From JANYCG01 sp031386665 (GTDB lineage: Bacteria > Pseudomonadota > Gammaproteobacteria > Burkholderiales > Burkholderiaceae_C), in assembly GCA_031386665.1 (NCBI GenBank), contig JANNCN010000124.1:1-64000 (forward strand): DNA of 64,000 nt, in the 5' to 3' direction. The notes beneath the pieces were generated by a model. It saw only the letters and a program-made list of their open reading frames with translations. It ran no database searches and had not been told where the DNA came from. Positions 6,736 to 15,365 of this stretch are shown here, one piece after another. Each line of letters begins with the position of its first letter. Positions within the stretch are counted from its first letter, which is position 1. The position numbers were made by a program, and so were the translations under genes.

Positions 6736-8294
6736 CAGATCATTTCCTCAGCTTTGCGCTTTTTGATCATTTTTAGCACCTGGCGCTTGGTGTCTGCCTT
6801 GAACTCGGGTCGGTCTTGGGGCACGCCTGCCGCAGGCTCCCACACGCCCGCTGTGTGTCCAGTGCCGGTGTTGCCAAAAAAGGCTTTCATTTCGTCAAAA
6901 CGCGATTTGTTGCCAATGGCGGCATTGATCACGGTTGCAAGCGAACCCGCACCTGCTGGCCCCATCAAGGGCCTGGCGGAAATCAGGTTGGTGAAATACA
7001 AGGAAGGGATGCAAAGCTCTTTGGCCGCCTGCACGATCGGCGTCGTGCCAATCGCCAGGTCAGGCTTGAATTCGTGCATGGCGGCCAGGTCTTGCTCGAG
7101 TGATGCTCGGAACTGAACTTGCACGCCTTTGGCTTCAAGCCACTCGCGGTCGGCGTTGCTCCAAATTGTCCGGGGGCAAGCAGTGCCCACATAGCGCAGG
7201 TCGGCACCGCTTTCAACCAGCAAACGGGCGACCAACAATTCAGAGCCTTCGTATCCACTGAGCGTGATGCGTCCCTTGATTTGCATTTTGGACAAAGCGC
7301 CCTTGATGGCTGGCAACATCATGTTTTTGACAGCGTCGATCTGGGCTTGCGGCACATTGGCGGCGTTGCCAATCGCTTGCAACCAAGCTTCGGTGCCGTC
7401 GTGGCCGACAGGGGCCGATCCGATGACGGTGCGGCCTGCCGCCTCAAACTCACGGACACTGGCGGTGTAGAAAGGGTGAATGGCTGCAACGGCGACGCAA
7501 TCCAGAGCGGCGTACAGCTCACGCCATTCGCGAGTTGGGACGACAGGCCCCGCCGCCAGACCCATGGGCTCAAGCATGCGCCCGATGATGACCGGATCGG
7601 CCGGGAACATTTCGCCCAGCAAGGTGATGGTGGGTTTGCTGGACTTGCCATTGCGTGGCGCTTGCACCGGGCCAGCCTGCGCTTCGGTGCGGGCGTACTT
7701 GAGCATGGCCCCGGCCAAAACATCTTTGGCCTCTGCGTGGGTCGGCACACCAAAGCCTGGCACGTCGATGCCGATGATGCGCACCCCGTTGATTTCTTTG
7801 GGCAAAATTTGCAAAGGCACGCCACTGGCCGTGGGCACGCACAGATTGATGATGACGATGGCGTCGTAAAGCGCTGGGTCGGCCTGCTTGTAGACAGCCT
7901 CGCGAATGTCTTCAAAGAGCTTGCCTGTTACCAAGGACTCTGAATTGAACGGCACATAGCCGACGCTGCGTTTGGCACCGTAAAAGTGCGAGGTGAAGGT
8001 CAGGCCGTAAACACAACAAGCCGAACCCGACAAAATAGTGGCAGTGCGGCGCATGCGCAGGCCCACTCGCAAAGCACCAAATGCAGGGCACATGCTTTGC
8101 GGTTGGTCGTGGGGGCCAGCTTTGGGGTCTTTTGGATAGTCTTTGGCGTATTGGTCCAAAATTTCTGATTTGCCCGCCGATTTGGCAGCCGCCAGCATGG
8201 TGTCGCCACCAGAATGGCATCCCATGCCATCGCCTTCGATGGCGGTGGGAACGGCCAGAGACTGAACCGGAACAATAGGAATGATGGCAGACAT
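6735..8294 (-). CDS. bchY: Chlorophyllide a reductase subunit Y
   Basis: BchY is the partner of BchZ in the catalytic component of chlorophyllide a reductase. The 519-residue protein contains GDGMGCHSGG, QSMCPAFGALR and CCVYGLTFTSHFYGA, the cysteine-bearing segments that ligate the shared iron-sulfur cluster in this family. It starts at ATG 8294, 11 bases after the bchX stop. It is part of the bchCXYZ block of the superoperon. Confidence 0.96.
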   Translation of the reverse strand: MSAIIPIVPVQSLAVPTAIEGDGMGCHSGGDTMLAAAKSAGKSEILDQYAKDYPKDPKAGPHDQPQSMCPAFGALRVGLRMRRTATILSGSACCVYGLTFTSHFYGAKRSVGYVPFNSESLVTGKLFEDIREAVYKQADPALYDAIVIINLCVPTASGVPLQILPKEINGVRIIGIDVPGFGVPTHAEAKDVLAGAMLKYARTEAQAGPVQAPRNGKSSKPTITLLGEMFPADPVIIGRMLEPMGLAAGPVVPTREWRELYAALDCVAVAAIHPFYTASVREFEAAGRTVIGSAPVGHDGTEAWLQAIGNAANVPQAQIDAVKNMMLPAIKGALSKMQIKGRITLSGYEGSELLVARLLVESGADLRYVGTACPRTIWSNADREWLEAKGVQVQFRASLEQDLAAMHEFKPDLAIGTTPIVQAAKELCIPSLYFTNLISARPLMGPAGAGSLATVINAAIGNKSRFDEMKAFFGNTGTGHTAGVWEPAAGVPQDRPEFKADTKRQVLKMIKKRKAEEMI

Positions 8295-8305
8295 AAAAGT
8301 GTTGC

Positions 8306-9322
8306 TCAGACTTCGTCGTAGACGACTTCAAGCGTCTCTTTTTTGTTTTCTGTTTTGCCGCACATGTCGAACTGGGTCGCGGGCTCGAGCACCACGTTGC
8401 GTCCCACGCTGTCGGCGGAAAACAGGCCAAGCAGGGCATCTTGGGTCATGGGTTTTGGCCGAATGGGTTGCGATGTACCCACGTTTTCTGCAAGCTCGGC
8501 AAACATGGGGCCCCAAGGTGAGTCAGGCCGTCCGATAATTTCGTAGCTGGCGCTTTTGCGTCGAATGTCGTCGTTCGCTGGAATCACGGACAGAACAGGG
8601 ATGCCAACTTTTTCAGCGAAGGCCATGGCCTCGCCAGTGCCGTCATCGCGGTTGATGACCATGCCGGCCACACCGACATTGCCGCCCAATTTACGGAAGT
8701 ATTCAACTGCTGAACAGACGTTGTTGGCCACGTACAGCGATTGCAAATCGTTACTGGCGACGACAATGACTTTTTGGCACATGTCACGGGCAATCGGCAG
8801 GCCAAACCCGCCGCATACCACGTCGCCCAAAAAGTCGAGCAGCACGTAGTCAAAACCCCACTCGTGAAAGCCGAGTTTCTCGAGCAGTTCAAAGCCGTGA
8901 ATTATGCCGCGCCCGCCGCAGCCGCGCCCGACTTCAGGGCCACCCAACTCCATGGCGTACACACCATCGCGTTTGAAGCAAACGTCGCCAATGGCGACGG
9001 CTTCGCCAGCCAGTTTTTTCTTGGACGAGGTTTCAATGATGGTCGGGCAGGCCCGCCCGCCAAACAACAAGCTCGTGGTGTCGCTTTTGGGGTCGCAGCC
9101 AATCAGCAAAACCTTCTTGCCTTGCTGGGCCATCATGTAGCTGAGGTTGGCCAAGGTGAAGCTCTTGCCGATGCCACCCTTGCCATAAATCGCAATGATT
9201 TGGGTTTCTTTGGTGACCGGGCCCGTTGCCACCGGCGAGGGTTCGATGGCGGCTTCGGCCCGTAGGCTTTCTTTCATCATGAAAGTAATGGGGGCAACTG
9301 CAGGGATGGTGCTGGAACTCAT
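8306..9322 (-). CDS. bchX: Chlorophyllide a reductase iron protein subunit X
   Basis: BchX is the NifH/BchL-like ATP-dependent electron donor to BchYZ. The P-loop GKGGIGKS follows IIAIY about residue 50. The family features DPKSDTTSLLFGG, CGGRGIIHGFELL and LGDVVCGGFGLPIA (cluster cysteine) are present. ATG 9322 is chosen because it overlaps the bchC stop (ATGA) and has GGAGAG upstream; the TTG at 9337 is less likely. The protein is 338 residues, in the normal BchX range. Confidence 0.96.
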   Translation of the reverse strand: MSSSTIPAVAPITFMMKESLRAEAAIEPSPVATGPVTKETQIIAIYGKGGIGKSFTLANLSYMMAQQGKKVLLIGCDPKSDTTSLLFGGRACPTIIETSSKKKLAGEAVAIGDVCFKRDGVYAMELGGPEVGRGCGGRGIIHGFELLEKLGFHEWGFDYVLLDFLGDVVCGGFGLPIARDMCQKVIVVASNDLQSLYVANNVCSAVEYFRKLGGNVGVAGMVINRDDGTGEAMAFAEKVGIPVLSVIPANDDIRRKSASYEIIGRPDSPWGPMFAELAENVGTSQPIRPKPMTQDALLGLFSADSVGRNVVLEPATQFDMCGKTENKKETLEVVYDEV

Positions 9323-10281
9323 GAGCAAGCTCTCCAATCGAGAATCATTTTCAAACAGGCGGGGTCGCCAAAAGCGGTGCGGTAGGCCTTGTCGGCATCT
9401 GACGCATCACTGCGGTGGGTAATTAGCCCGTCTAGCGACAGCCGACCAGATTCGGCCATTTCACGAATCGCGACCAAGTCTTGGGGCTGCCATTGCGCGG
9501 CCACGCGGATTCGCGCTTCGCGCATGAAGGCTGGTGGGAAAACGAAAGACAGCGGTTGGTCGTAGAAGCCAGCCAATACGACTTCGCCACTGGGGGCCAA
9601 ACGGCCAATCAGGGAATCAAGCAGCGAGCTGTCTCCGCTGACATCGCAAATGCATTTGTAGTTGCGCCGGGTGTCGGTTGTCGGGTCGATAACGTCGTAG
9701 CCGACTGCGCCCGCGCGTCTGCCAGGGTTGGTTTCCCAAACTGTGGGGGCTGCCCCCGCCGCGACGGCGAGGCGTGCGATCATGCGGCCCAAAACGCCAT
9801 GCCCGATGATCAAATCAGGCTGCTGAGTGCCAGGGGCGGAATTGGCGTGGTAGGCCGTGGCGGCCAGAGCAAACAAAACGCCTTGCTCGCCAAGTTGTTC
9901 GTCGATTTTCAGCGCACGGGCTGCGGGAACCACCAGCCTGGAGGCAGCGCCACCAAACAAACTGCGAATTTCGCCAAAGCAGCTGGAGCCAGGCACGAAG
10001 ACCATTTCGCCTTCTTTGCGGCCCGAATTGGCACCGACTGCGCTGACGCGCCCCACTGATTCGTAGCCCGGCACCAAGGGATAACCCATGCCCGGAAAGG
10101 TGGGCATGCGGCCCGACCATAGTAGTTTTTCGGTGCCAATGCTGATGCCGCTCCAGTCGATATCGACCACCACATCGTCTTCCGTGGGCTGGGTCAAGGT
10201 CAAGCGACTCAATACCAAATGCTCTGGCCGTTCTAAAACTACCGCCAGGGCATTCACGTTGTCGCTTGAATTCCGGTTCAT
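9319..10281 (-). CDS. bchC: Bacteriochlorophyllide a dehydrogenase (3-hydroxyethyl to 3-acetyl)
   Basis: BchC is an MDR-family oxidoreductase that oxidises the 3-hydroxyethyl side chain of bacteriochlorophyllide to the acetyl group. The 320-residue protein has the family N terminus (VVVDIDWSGISIGTEKLLWSGRMP), PLVPGYESVGRV, and a nucleotide-binding segment around GHGVLGRM. A PpsR-type palindrome lies within three bases of its ATG and another about 26 bases further upstream, so bchC probably has its own regulated promoter inside the crtEF-bch-puf superoperon. Confidence 0.96.
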   Translation of the reverse strand: MNRNSSDNVNALAVVLERPEHLVLSRLTLTQPTEDDVVVDIDWSGISIGTEKLLWSGRMPTFPGMGYPLVPGYESVGRVSAVGANSGRKEGEMVFVPGSSCFGEIRSLFGGAASRLVVPAARALKIDEQLGEQGVLFALAATAYHANSAPGTQQPDLIIGHGVLGRMIARLAVAAGAAPTVWETNPGRRAGAVGYDVIDPTTDTRRNYKCICDVSGDSSLLDSLIGRLAPSGEVVLAGFYDQPLSFVFPPAFMREARIRVAAQWQPQDLVAIREMAESGRLSLDGLITHRSDASDADKAYRTAFGDPACLKMILDWRACS

Positions 10282-10283
10282 AG

Positions 10284-10301
10284 TGTCAGTTTAAATTGAC
10301 T
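10284..10301. promoter_or_regulatory. PpsR/CrtJ-type site (near match) at bchC
   Basis: The sequence is TGT-N12-ACT, one base off the TGT-N12-ACA consensus, with an AT-rich TTTAAATT core. It lies immediately upstream of the bchC ATG. Together with the exact site at 10310 it forms a tandem pair spaced 26 bases start to start, as expected for cooperative PpsR binding. Confidence 0.6.
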
Positions 10302-10309
10302 AAAAAAGT

Positions 10310-10327
10310 TGTCAACTTAAATTTACA
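10310..10327. promoter_or_regulatory. PpsR/CrtJ-type site upstream of bchC
   Basis: TGTCAACTTAAATTTACA is an exact TGT-N12-ACA palindrome in the crtF-bchC gap. This is the known operator of the PpsR/CrtJ repressor of photosynthesis genes; a PpsR is encoded at 37532-38989. Confidence 0.8.
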
Positions 10328-10347
10328 GTAATTTATTAGGGTATTCA

Positions 10348-11526
10348 TCAGTGCCGAGTTTGGGCAAGGAGAATTCGCGTTTGCAAGGGCATGCGGTTGG
10401 GCAGCAAGCGCACGTCAACAAAACCTGCGTTGTGCAACAGGGCGGTGAGTTGCTCGGCTGATCGGGGCTGGCCTCGGCCCATGGCCAGCAGGTAAAAGCC
10501 AAAATAGGCATCGCCCATGGCTTGCGCGCCTGGGGTCGCGGCCATGGGCTCGGCCAGCAACAAGGTGCCGCCTGGGGCCAGCGCAGCGTGGGCTGCTTTG
10601 AGCAAAATGGCCACCCGGGCGTCGTCGTGGTCATGCACCACGCGAATTAAGGTGGCAATGTCGGCACCGGGTGGCAACGGGTCGCTGAAAAAATCGCCCC
10701 CGCTGGCGAACGCCCTGGCAGCCAGGCCCGCTTCGGCTAATTTCTCATTGGCGCGCAGGGCCACTGCAGGCAGGTCAAACAGCGACAACTTCAGCCGCTC
10801 TGAGCAGGTTGCCGCTTGCATCAAAAAAGTCCCCTCGCCGCCGCCAATGTCCAACAGGTGCGCGTGGTGTTTCAGCGGGTAGGCATCCAAAATTTCACGG
10901 GCAACCAAAGTCTGCGACACCGACATCAGCGCTGAATACTCAGCCACTTGCTCAGGTTTAAGGGTGTGGGGCGGCTGCGCGCCTGCATAAGGCCAATAGC
11001 CCGCCAACTGGGTGCTGCTGGCCTCGCCACGCAGCAGCGCCACCGGGTCTGCCAGATCGCTGTACAGCGCACTGTGGTGTCGAACCATGGCCGCCAAGGC
11101 TGCGTTACCGGCCATGGGTGCGCCCAGCAGCCCCAAGCCGTAGCGTTCGCCACTGCGCCGTTCGATCAATTGAAGTGACACGGCAGCGACCAGCAGGCGC
11201 TCGGTTGCAACTTCTGTCAGGCCCAAGCGCGTGGCTAAAGCGGTCAGGGTTTGCGGGCCTTTGGCCAGCAAATTGAACAAATCAAGCTGAACGCAGGCCA
11301 ACAGAACTTGCGAGTAAACAAACCCGGCGACCAAGTCAAAAAGATCCATCGCGCGGCGCTTGGCGATAAACCGGGTGGGCAAAAAAGCCGAGGCGATTCG
11401 GTGAAAGTCTGGATTGGCCAACAAACGGTTGCGCCAACCAAACCAGCGATCGGTCCAGCGGTCAATCAAGTTACCGCCTCCTTGCGCAGCAGGGCCACGC
11501 ATTGCACGGTTCATAGTGCGCTGCAT
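10348..11526 (-). CDS. crtF: Demethylspheroidene/hydroxyneurosporene O-methyltransferase
   Basis: CrtF is a SAM-dependent methyltransferase that makes the C1-methoxy group of spheroidene/spirilloxanthin-type carotenoids. The 392-residue protein has an N-terminal helical dimerisation domain and a Rossmann methyltransferase domain with LLDIGGGEGTFL (SAM motif I, about residue 230) and IRVVHDHDD. It starts 9 bases after the crtE stop, so it is co-transcribed with crtE. Nearby downstream Met codons make the exact start uncertain by a few residues. Confidence 0.95.
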   Translation of the reverse strand: MQRTMNRAMRGPAAQGGGNLIDRWTDRWFGWRNRLLANPDFHRIASAFLPTRFIAKRRAMDLFDLVAGFVYSQVLLACVQLDLFNLLAKGPQTLTALATRLGLTEVATERLLVAAVSLQLIERRSGERYGLGLLGAPMAGNAALAAMVRHHSALYSDLADPVALLRGEASSTQLAGYWPYAGAQPPHTLKPEQVAEYSALMSVSQTLVAREILDAYPLKHHAHLLDIGGGEGTFLMQAATCSERLKLSLFDLPAVALRANEKLAEAGLAARAFASGGDFFSDPLPPGADIATLIRVVHDHDDARVAILLKAAHAALAPGGTLLLAEPMAATPGAQAMGDAYFGFYLLAMGRGQPRSAEQLTALLHNAGFVDVRLLPNRMPLQTRILLAQTRH

Positions 11527-11535
11527 GGAACTTGG

Positions 11536-12429
11536 TCAAATGCTGGGCACCGCCGTCGATTTCAGCAGAGCCTCAGACATAGCCAAAGGCACGAGCCGTT
11601 CAGATTCCATCTGCACCAAGGCGCGCAATTGCGGCGCACCCGGACAATCTGGCACTGAGGCACTGGCCTTGGCGATCAGCGCTTTGAAGTGTTCCAGTGC
11701 GCCCACGAGACCCAATTCAATCGCCGCGCTGGGCCGCCCTAGGGCGACATCCCGGCCAATGGGTTTGCCCAGAAGCTCAGGGTCTGCAGCGACATCGCGT
11801 ATGTCGTCGGCCACCTGGTAGGCTTCGCCCAGGCGCTCCCCCAGTTCTTGCCAAGGCGCGGGGTCGGCCCCTGCCGCTTGGGCACCGGCTTTGACGGCTG
11901 CCACAAACAACGCGCCGGTTTTGGCGCGTTGATAATCCACCAGAGACACCCGGGATTCGCATTCCCAGGCTTGCCCGGCCACGATGCCATTGGGCATGCC
12001 CACGCCCTTAGCGATGGTTCCGAGTACGGCCCCCATGCGCGCTGGAGACTTGCCACCAGCCAGCCCTAAAGTTTGAAATGCCAGCACAATCAGCGCGTCG
12101 CCTGCCAACACGGCCAGGTTTTGGCCAAAGGCCCAGTGCACCGACGCCCGACCCCGACGGGTTTTGGCGTCGTCAAAGCAGGGCAGGTCGTCATGCACCA
12201 AGGACGCGCAGTGCAGCAGTTCAATGGCGACGGCGGCCGCATCAGACAACAGCGGGTCGTCATCGCCGCAGGCTTGGGCCACGGCCAGGCAAAGCAGGGG
12301 CCGAATTCGCGCGCCGCCCGGAAACACGCCATGGCGCACTGCGTCCGCGAGTTTGGGTGGGCAACTGGGGTCTTCGCCCATGGCAATGGCAGCAGCTAAG
12401 GATTGCTCAATTCGCGTGATGGCTTTCAT
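11536..12429 (-). CDS. crtE: Geranylgeranyl diphosphate synthase
   Basis: CrtE condenses isoprenyl diphosphates to the C20 precursor used for carotenoids and for the bacteriochlorophyll tail. Both Asp-rich motifs are visible: LVHDDLPCFDD and QVADDIRD, along with the FPGGARIRPLL substrate-binding segment. I use ATG 12429, which has GGAG upstream and gives 297 residues; an upstream frame extends it 21 residues without family similarity. It is the first gene of the 11-kb crt-bch-puf transcription unit and diverges from crtD. Confidence 0.95.
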   Translation of the reverse strand: MKAITRIEQSLAAAIAMGEDPSCPPKLADAVRHGVFPGGARIRPLLCLAVAQACGDDDPLLSDAAAVAIELLHCASLVHDDLPCFDDAKTRRGRASVHWAFGQNLAVLAGDALIVLAFQTLGLAGGKSPARMGAVLGTIAKGVGMPNGIVAGQAWECESRVSLVDYQRAKTGALFVAAVKAGAQAAGADPAPWQELGERLGEAYQVADDIRDVAADPELLGKPIGRDVALGRPSAAIELGLVGALEHFKALIAKASASVPDCPGAPQLRALVQMESERLVPLAMSEALLKSTAVPSI

Positions 12430-12473
12430 GGGGGACTCCGGTGGGTGGAACGGGACGCTTGGAATGGAAATAT

Positions 12474-12517
12474 TGTCAGAATTAATTGTCACTTGATAGT
12501 GTCAAGTAATATAGACA
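12474..12517. promoter_or_regulatory. PpsR-type site(s) between crtE and crtD
   Basis: An exact TGT-N12-ACA (TGTCAAGTAATATAGACA) occupies 12500-12517. A weaker neighbour (12474-12491, TGT-N12-TCA) starts 26 bases earlier, matching the usual tandem spacing. The region also contains the inverted repeat GACAC-CTATTC-GTGTC. It sits between the divergent crtE and crtD genes and could control both. Confidence 0.7.
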
Positions 12518-12609
12518 CCTATTCGTGTCACGTCAATTGTCGTTTTCGTGCCCCTGCCAGATCCCTGTTCCGAAAGCCTTGCAATGCCCCCAAAAGCAGC
12601 CAGTGCCCC

Positions 12610-14142
12610 ATGAAGTCTCAGCGCGTGATCGTGGTGGGTGCAGGGGTGGGCGGCCTGGTGGCAGCGCTTGAACTCGCGCATCAGGGGTTTGACGTGGTGG
12701 TTTGCGAAGCCGCCCGCCAACCCGGCGGCAAAATGCGCCAGGTGCAAATTGGCGATGCCCAACTGGACGCGGGCCCTACGGTGTTCACCATGCGCTGGGT
12801 GTTTGAGGCGCTGTTTGACCGCGTGGGAGAGTCGTTGTCAGATCACCTGTTGCTGCGCCCGGTCAACCTGCTGGCCCGCCACGCGTGGCTGCCCGACCAG
12901 CGGCTGGACCTGTTTGCAGACCTGCACCAGTCGGCTGACGCCATAGGCGAATTGGCTGGCCCCTCTCAGGCGGTGGCCTACTTGGCGTTTTGCAAGCGCG
13001 CACGGCTAATTTACCAAACGCTTGAAGCGCCCTTTTTGTGCCAAAGCAAACCCAACCCGGTGTCGCTGTCGTTGCGGGTTGGCCTGCAGGGCTTGGGTGG
13101 TTTGGGGCGCATTTCGCCGTTTGGGACGCTTTGGGGCGAGTTAGGGCGCTATTTCAGTGACCCGCGCCTTTGCCAATTGTTTGGCCGGTATGCCACTTAC
13201 TGCGGCTCGTCGCCGTTTTTGGCGCCTCCCACCCTGATGTTGGTCGCCCATGTCGAGCAAAGTGGCGTGTGGCTGATGGACGGTGGCATGCACCGCCTGG
13301 CCACGCTGCTGGCAGGTCTGGCAAAGCAGCGTGGCGCGGCGTTTCGGTACAACACTCAGGTCAGCGAGATTTTGACGCGGCAAGGCCGCGCGGTGGGCGT
13401 GCGTTTGCAAAATGGCGAGTCATTAGCGGCCGACGCTGTGGTTTTTAATGGCGATGCGGCGGCTTTGGCAGCCGGGTTGTTGGGCGAAGCGGGTCAAAAA
13501 GCCGTTCCGAAGGCAGTGCAGCCTGCGGCTTTCAAGCGGTCTTTGTCTGCGGTCACCTGGAACCTGGTGCTGCAGACCGCCGGGTTTCCTTTGGTGCGGC
13601 ACAACGTGTTTTTCTCGTCAGACTACAAAGCCGAGTTCAACAGCATTTTTGAACAAAGCCGTTTGCCTGATGAGCCCACCATTTACCTTTGCGCGCAGGA
13701 TCGCAGCGACGCCGATGGCCCGCAGCCACCCGGTGCCGAACGCCTGCTATGCCTGGTGAACGCGCCCGCAAGCGGCGATGCCAACGACAGCGACCAGCTG
13801 ACCCAGGCAGACCTTGCGCGGTGTGAGCAAACCACCTTTGACCGACTGGAACGCTTTGGCGTGACGCTGCACGGCAGCCCTTCTGCGGCGGTTAGATCCA
13901 CGCCGAAAGACTTCAACCAGATGTCCCCCGCCACCGGGGGTGCCCTGTATGGCCCAGCGTCGCACGGCTGGATGGCGTCTTTTGCCCGGCCTGGCGCTCG
14001 CAGCCAAGTGGCGGGGCTGTTCCTGGCCGGTGGCAGCACTCACCCAGGCCCTGGGGTTCCGATGGCGGCGCTGTCGGGGCATCAGGCTGCCGTCAGCGTG
14101 AGCGATGACTTGACCGCCCAGTTGCAAAAAAGCCGTGGCTGA
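12610..14142 (+). CDS. crtD: 1-hydroxycarotenoid 3,4-desaturase
   Basis: CrtD is a CrtI-family FAD desaturase that introduces the 3,4 double bond after CrtC hydration. The dinucleotide-binding motif VIVVGAGVGGLVAAL and EAARQPGGKM open the protein, AGPTVFTMRWVFEALFD follows, and the C terminus has LFLAGGSTHPGPGVPMA. I start at ATG 12610, just before the FAD motif (510 residues); the longer frame would overlap the promoter and PpsR site. It is assigned CrtD rather than CrtI because it is paired with crtC and because a better CrtI lies at 16712. Confidence 0.92.
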   Translation: MKSQRVIVVGAGVGGLVAALELAHQGFDVVVCEAARQPGGKMRQVQIGDAQLDAGPTVFTMRWVFEALFDRVGESLSDHLLLRPVNLLARHAWLPDQRLDLFADLHQSADAIGELAGPSQAVAYLAFCKRARLIYQTLEAPFLCQSKPNPVSLSLRVGLQGLGGLGRISPFGTLWGELGRYFSDPRLCQLFGRYATYCGSSPFLAPPTLMLVAHVEQSGVWLMDGGMHRLATLLAGLAKQRGAAFRYNTQVSEILTRQGRAVGVRLQNGESLAADAVVFNGDAAALAAGLLGEAGQKAVPKAVQPAAFKRSLSAVTWNLVLQTAGFPLVRHNVFFSSDYKAEFNSIFEQSRLPDEPTIYLCAQDRSDADGPQPPGAERLLCLVNAPASGDANDSDQLTQADLARCEQTTFDRLERFGVTLHGSPSAAVRSTPKDFNQMSPATGGALYGPASHGWMASFARPGARSQVAGLFLAGGSTHPGPGVPMAALSGHQAAVSVSDDLTAQLQKSRG

Positions 14143-14152
14143 AGGCCCCGCT

Positions 14153-15139
14153 ATGACTGCCTTTTCGCCCCAAGCCGCCACTTGCGCCATGCCAACGGGT
14201 TTTGACGTTCCCGTGCCTGCTGGTGGCTACGCTTGGTGGTATGTGGACGCGCTCAGTGACGATGGCCGATTTGGCCTCACGATCATCGCCTTTATTGGCA
14301 GCGTGTTTTCTCCCTACTACGCTAGTGCCCGCAGGCATGCGCCTGGGTTGGCAGAGCCGTTGGACCATTGCGCGCTGAATGTGGCGCTGTACTCGCGCAA
14401 TGGCAGCGCGACCCCGACGGCGTGGGCCATGACCGAGCGCCATCGCATCAGCGTGGCGTGCAAACCTACCCGGCTTCGCATTGGCCCGAGCCAACTGGCG
14501 TGGACAGACGGCGTGCTGACCATTGACATCGACGAAGTCACTGTGCCCTGGGCACGCCACCTGAAAGGGACCGTTCGGATTTTTCCGTCGGCAGTTTTAT
14601 CGACGGGCTATGCGCTGGACGATGCTGGCTTGCACTCTTGGTGCCCGATTGCGCCCAGCGCCCGTGTGACGGTCGATTTAAGCGCCCCCGACGTGCAGTG
14701 GCAGGGCAATGCCTACCTGGACACCAACCGGGGCGCGCGCCCGCTTGAGAAAGACTTCATTCGCTGGGATTGGTCGCGTGCTGAATTAAGCGGACAAAGG
14801 ACCGCCGTGCTCTACGACGCCACCCGAATTGACGGCAGCCCGCTGTCGCTGGCGCTGCTGGCCGACGCGGCGGGTCATGTGAAAAGCATCGCACCACCGC
14901 CTTCACTGGCGCTGCCGCCCACCGCGTGGCGGCTGCCGCGCAGCACCCGCAGCGAATCCGCCACGGCGACCCACATTGAGCAAGATCTGGAGGACGGGCC
15001 TTTTTATTCCCGTTCTTTGCTGCGCACCCGCCTGTTGGGCGAGGCGACCACGGCGGTGCATGAAAGTCTGTCGCTGAAGCGCTGGCAACAGCCGTTGGTG
15101 CAGGCGATGTTGCCGTTTCGCATGCCGCGCTGGAGTTAG
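14153..15139 (+). CDS. crtC: Carotenoid 1,2-hydratase (hydroxyneurosporene synthase)
   Basis: CrtC adds water across the terminal C1-C2 double bond of neurosporene/lycopene. The 328-residue protein shows the family N-terminal segment GGYAWWYVDALSDDGRFGLT with FIGSVFSPYYA, and NAYLDTNRGARPLEKDF with WDWSR later on. ATG 14153 has GAAGG upstream; a GTG at 14135 overlapping crtD is possible. It follows crtD by 10 bases, forming a crtDC operon. Confidence 0.95.
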   Translation: MTAFSPQAATCAMPTGFDVPVPAGGYAWWYVDALSDDGRFGLTIIAFIGSVFSPYYASARRHAPGLAEPLDHCALNVALYSRNGSATPTAWAMTERHRISVACKPTRLRIGPSQLAWTDGVLTIDIDEVTVPWARHLKGTVRIFPSAVLSTGYALDDAGLHSWCPIAPSARVTVDLSAPDVQWQGNAYLDTNRGARPLEKDFIRWDWSRAELSGQRTAVLYDATRIDGSPLSLALLADAAGHVKSIAPPPSLALPPTAWRLPRSTRSESATATHIEQDLEDGPFYSRSLLRTRLLGEATTAVHESLSLKRWQQPLVQAMLPFRMPRWS

Positions 15140-15365
15140 AGCCAGCGTTTTGTCAATTTGGATTGATTTTGGGCCGACTTTTAGAAAAAATAACCTGCAG
15201 GTTCTTTTTTTCTAAAAATGCCTCAAAACAGCCAAAATATCATTAAAATAGACCTCTAGCTCATGAATTATATAGATAGTTTGCTATTAATAAAGTAGTA
15301 ACCATCGGGATGTGAGCGTGACCCGAGTGTGTTCACCGCTTGCTATGCGCCTGTGATTCGCCCAG
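15140..15365. other. Convergent intergenic region between crtC and the crtIB operon
   Basis: No gene is visible. Nearly the whole gap is the composite repeat at 15181-15301, whose A/T-flanked palindrome is a plausible bidirectional terminator for the two converging operons. Confidence 0.6.
15181..15301 (+). repeat. Composite intergenic repeat copy 2 (CTGCAG-palindrome type)
   Basis: The core AACCTGCAGGTT (15192-15203) sits inside A-run/T-run arms, with TTAGAAA and TTTCTAA extending the symmetry with one shift. About 60 bases on, the shared module follows (AAAATAGACCTCTAGCTC, then TATAGATAGTTTGCTA...). The closing hairpin arm here is degraded to TAGTA. Confidence 0.8.

Noticed and set aside
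12403..12609. N-terminal extension of crtD by 69 codons
   Set aside because: It would cover the crtE start and the PpsR site and has no family similarity; the FAD motif begins right after ATG 12610.
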